A stretch of 7,100 bases of DNA, from NCBI GenBank assembly GCA_016784625.1, contig JADHUF010000055.1, positions 1 through 7,100 on the forward strand. The letters are read 5' to 3'. Positions 6,701 to 7,100 of this stretch are shown here, one piece after another; the stretch's first letter is position 1, and every line of letters starts with the position of its first letter. Made by a program: the position numbers and the translations under genes. The notes under the pieces are model-generated. The model did not search any database. It saw nothing but the letters and a program-made list of their open reading frames with translations, and was not told where the DNA came from. The DNA is from Candidatus Nitrosopumilus sp. Lineage in GTDB: Archaea; Thermoproteota; Nitrososphaeria; Nitrososphaerales; Nitrosopumilaceae.

Positions 6701-6822
6701 AAAAAGGCTTAATTGAGAAGATAGAATCAATATTTAATGAAGAGTTTGATGCAAAACCAGAGTTTAGAAAATGTTCTAGATGTGACTATGCAAATATTTG
6801 TGATGCAAAGGAGACTCAATAA
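3760..6822 (+). CDS. UvrD/PcrA-like SF1A helicase fused to an AddB/Cas4-type iron-sulfur nuclease
   Basis: An ATP-driven 3'-5' DNA translocase joined to a nuclease, expected to unwind and resect DNA. Helicase motifs are complete: Q7; Walker A 'AGPGSGKT' (22-29); Ia 'LTFTKKA' (52-58); 'STFHSFA' (77-83); Walker B 'VDEFQD' (229-234); 'GDDDQSIFRFQGA' (256-268); 'LDQNYRST' (288-295); V 'TTIHQSKGKEF' (580-590); VI 'LLYVAMTRA' (639-647). The nuclease starts near 780 and shows H819, D906, 'DFK' with D920 and K922, and Q938-x3-Y942. Cysteines C792, C1005, C1008 and C1014 match the C-xn-C-x2-C-x5-C 4Fe-4S pattern of AddB and Cas4. The layout resembles AdnA/AdnB or a one-chain AddAB. TTG at 3760 is the only usual start between an in-frame stop (3751) and the Q-motif. 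The next gene begins immediately after its stop. It could be a housekeeping repair enzyme or a defence effector. Confidence 0.93.
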   Translation: MTLNSNQKAAVEHSNSPLLIVAGPGSGKTRVIIERIIHLVNSGVKPDEILCLTFTKKATEEMSQRLENHEISDVNVSTFHSFAKLILEDNVLESGINISSGVIKRSAQLAWGLKNIDSFDFQHVIIGNNAEDLIRAIIDGIRTFKDELISPESLKEYLDSKESQELDDEEQDLINRLSDLYRVYVKYQEFWGAKSVIDFNDIVVEAINLVKSKPLIQQKLQKKYKHILVDEFQDNNFAQLELVKLVSDNGNVTAVGDDDQSIFRFQGAYMKNFNDFEKYFSNTKIINLDQNYRSTQNIVNLASTLVSNIEERQKKNLFSKNIPGEKVKVCACSDENAEVEYVVKNIKELLGKPMVREDGTEGTISHGDIAILARSRKSGVKFVKSLKAHGLPADFVGSDNLFATPIVKDVMAYLAVVNCPANAGREIARLLKNHGITEYNIAKINHYGEKISDSDNPGVDYVLKSLQEIASQDTSQKKEILEFVDILSSLSELSKYRPSDVIYKIIMSVSGLYKKCIQDNSIENRINQILLKEIYNYALEYETLYPEESLTDFIAYLNYLFRFDLELPEELEEEDSILVTTIHQSKGKEFQIVFVVDTAKDKLPLRARTKKFYVPKDLAKGLVRTADEKTLHLLDEKRLLYVAMTRAKSHLFITYAQNYENRKTEAKPSSFLEELNFKENELIDFEEFASTTDVQLAQGEHLEQLKQEHQEIAVTSINQMNLKTAIQKIIDLAKIKHFEENKSLDGFDPAKILKIEPGEDHIDSQLYQKSVPLIKKDNFRLSPSKIQTYEECPLQFKFQHVLRVPTPSKTYFGMGTAIHAVAENMTKLQKDGKEPSEKVALEILDKQWDTSSYRNQRTKENQDKDKSKEMVKTYLEWAEKNPNTPVDVEPKFQIKLNDVTISGKIDRVEMTPDGEYEVIDFKTGYAYKTKNTIKEDVQMNIYALGTEKLYGKLPKKTSLFYIKDNKIVPHFIEEKALGEFKKGLIEKIESIFNEEFDAKPEFRKCSRCDYANICDAKETQ
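6808..6813 (+). promoter_or_regulatory. Shine-Dalgarno site of the DUF262 gene
   Basis: AAGGAG lies 9 nt before the ATG at 6823, inside the last codons of the helicase gene. It is the only convincing Shine-Dalgarno site in the window. That supports the ATG and shows the gene is translated from within a polycistronic mRNA with the helicase-nuclease. Confidence 0.7.
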
Positions 6823-7100
6823 ATGAAAGCATCCGAGGTCCCATTAACAAAATTTTTGGATGGAACTAGACAATTCATCATTCCAATTTATCAGAGAACA
6901 TATAGCTGGACTGAAAAAGAATGTGAACAATTATGGAATGATATTATTCAAGTTGCTGAAAATAAAGAAACTCCTGCACATTTCATAGGCTCGATAGTGT
7001 ACATTGAGAAAGGACTGTATCAAGTATCTGACGTTCCTCAACTCTTAGTAATTGATGGACAACAAAGACTAACTACACTAACCTTACTTTTAGCAGCATT
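6823..7100 (+). CDS. DUF262 (GmrSD/ParB-like nuclease-family) protein, N-terminal 92 residues, cut by the window end
   Basis: The visible part has both DUF262 hallmarks: 'IPIYQRTYSW' (20-29) and 'VIDGQQRLTTL' (76-86). The second motif is shared with the ParB/Srx-like fold. In the type IV restriction enzyme GmrSD and in the defence proteins SspE and BrxU this domain senses modified DNA and uses NTP to control a nuclease. Many DUF262 proteins also carry a C-terminal DUF1524 His-Me-finger (HNH-like) nuclease, which would lie outside this window. The ATG directly follows the helicase TAA and has its own Shine-Dalgarno site, so the two genes form an operon. Family membership is clear; whether the complete protein is a GmrSD-type fusion, a lone GmrS-like subunit or something else cannot be told here. 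Confidence 0.9.
   Translation, partial: MKASEVPLTKFLDGTRQFIIPIYQRTYSWTEKECEQLWNDIIQVAENKETPAHFIGSIVYIEKGLYQVSDVPQLLVIDGQQRLTTLTLLLAA

Noticed and set aside
1..7100. tRNA, rRNA, CRISPR array, insertion sequence or attachment-site repeats
   Set aside because: I looked for them and saw no tRNA-like arms, regularly spaced repeats, transposase motifs or terminal inverted repeats. The restriction island looks acquired by gene content, but no boundary repeats were found by eye.

Overview
The window is AT-rich and gene-dense, and it looks archaeal, most likely a Nitrosopumilus-like member of the Thaumarchaeota (Nitrososphaerota). The evidence is the gene-start architecture. Genes that begin a transcript lack a convincing Shine-Dalgarno site but carry an AT-rich TATA-like box centred about 26-28 bp before the start codon, as expected for leaderless archaeal mRNAs. 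The last gene, internal to an operon, does have a Shine-Dalgarno site. The start codons are ATG, GTG and TTG, and arginine is mostly AGA. The lineage call is an inference; no marker gene is present.

Left part (1-3392): a restriction-modification island. A 604-residue AlwI/BstNBI-family type IIS endonuclease (838-2652, +) converges on a beta-class adenine-N6 methyltransferase (2649-3392, -), and the two stop codons overlap by 4 bp. Divergent from the endonuclease, across a 65-bp intergenic region with a TATA-like box for each direction, is an unrecognised 233-residue protein with a probable winged-helix fold (71-772, -). Its TAA overlaps the ATG of a further gene that leaves the window at base 1.

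Middle (3393-3759): mostly intergenic, holding one 51-residue zinc-ribbon gene (3545-3700, +).

Right part (3760-7100): a 1020-residue protein joining a UvrD/PcrA-type SF1A helicase to a C-terminal AddB/Cas4-like iron-sulfur nuclease, starting at TTG. The next gene starts on the base after its stop codon and encodes the N-terminus of a DUF262 (GmrSD/ParB-like) protein, cut by the window end. The pair is probably one operon and may form a DNA-processing or defence module beside the restriction-modification island.

The most interesting points are a BstNBI-like, potentially nicking, enzyme in an archaeon with no visible second catalytic subunit; the unknown winged-helix operon attached to it; and the helicase-nuclease/DUF262 pair. 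No tRNA, rRNA, CRISPR array, transposase or insertion sequence was seen.
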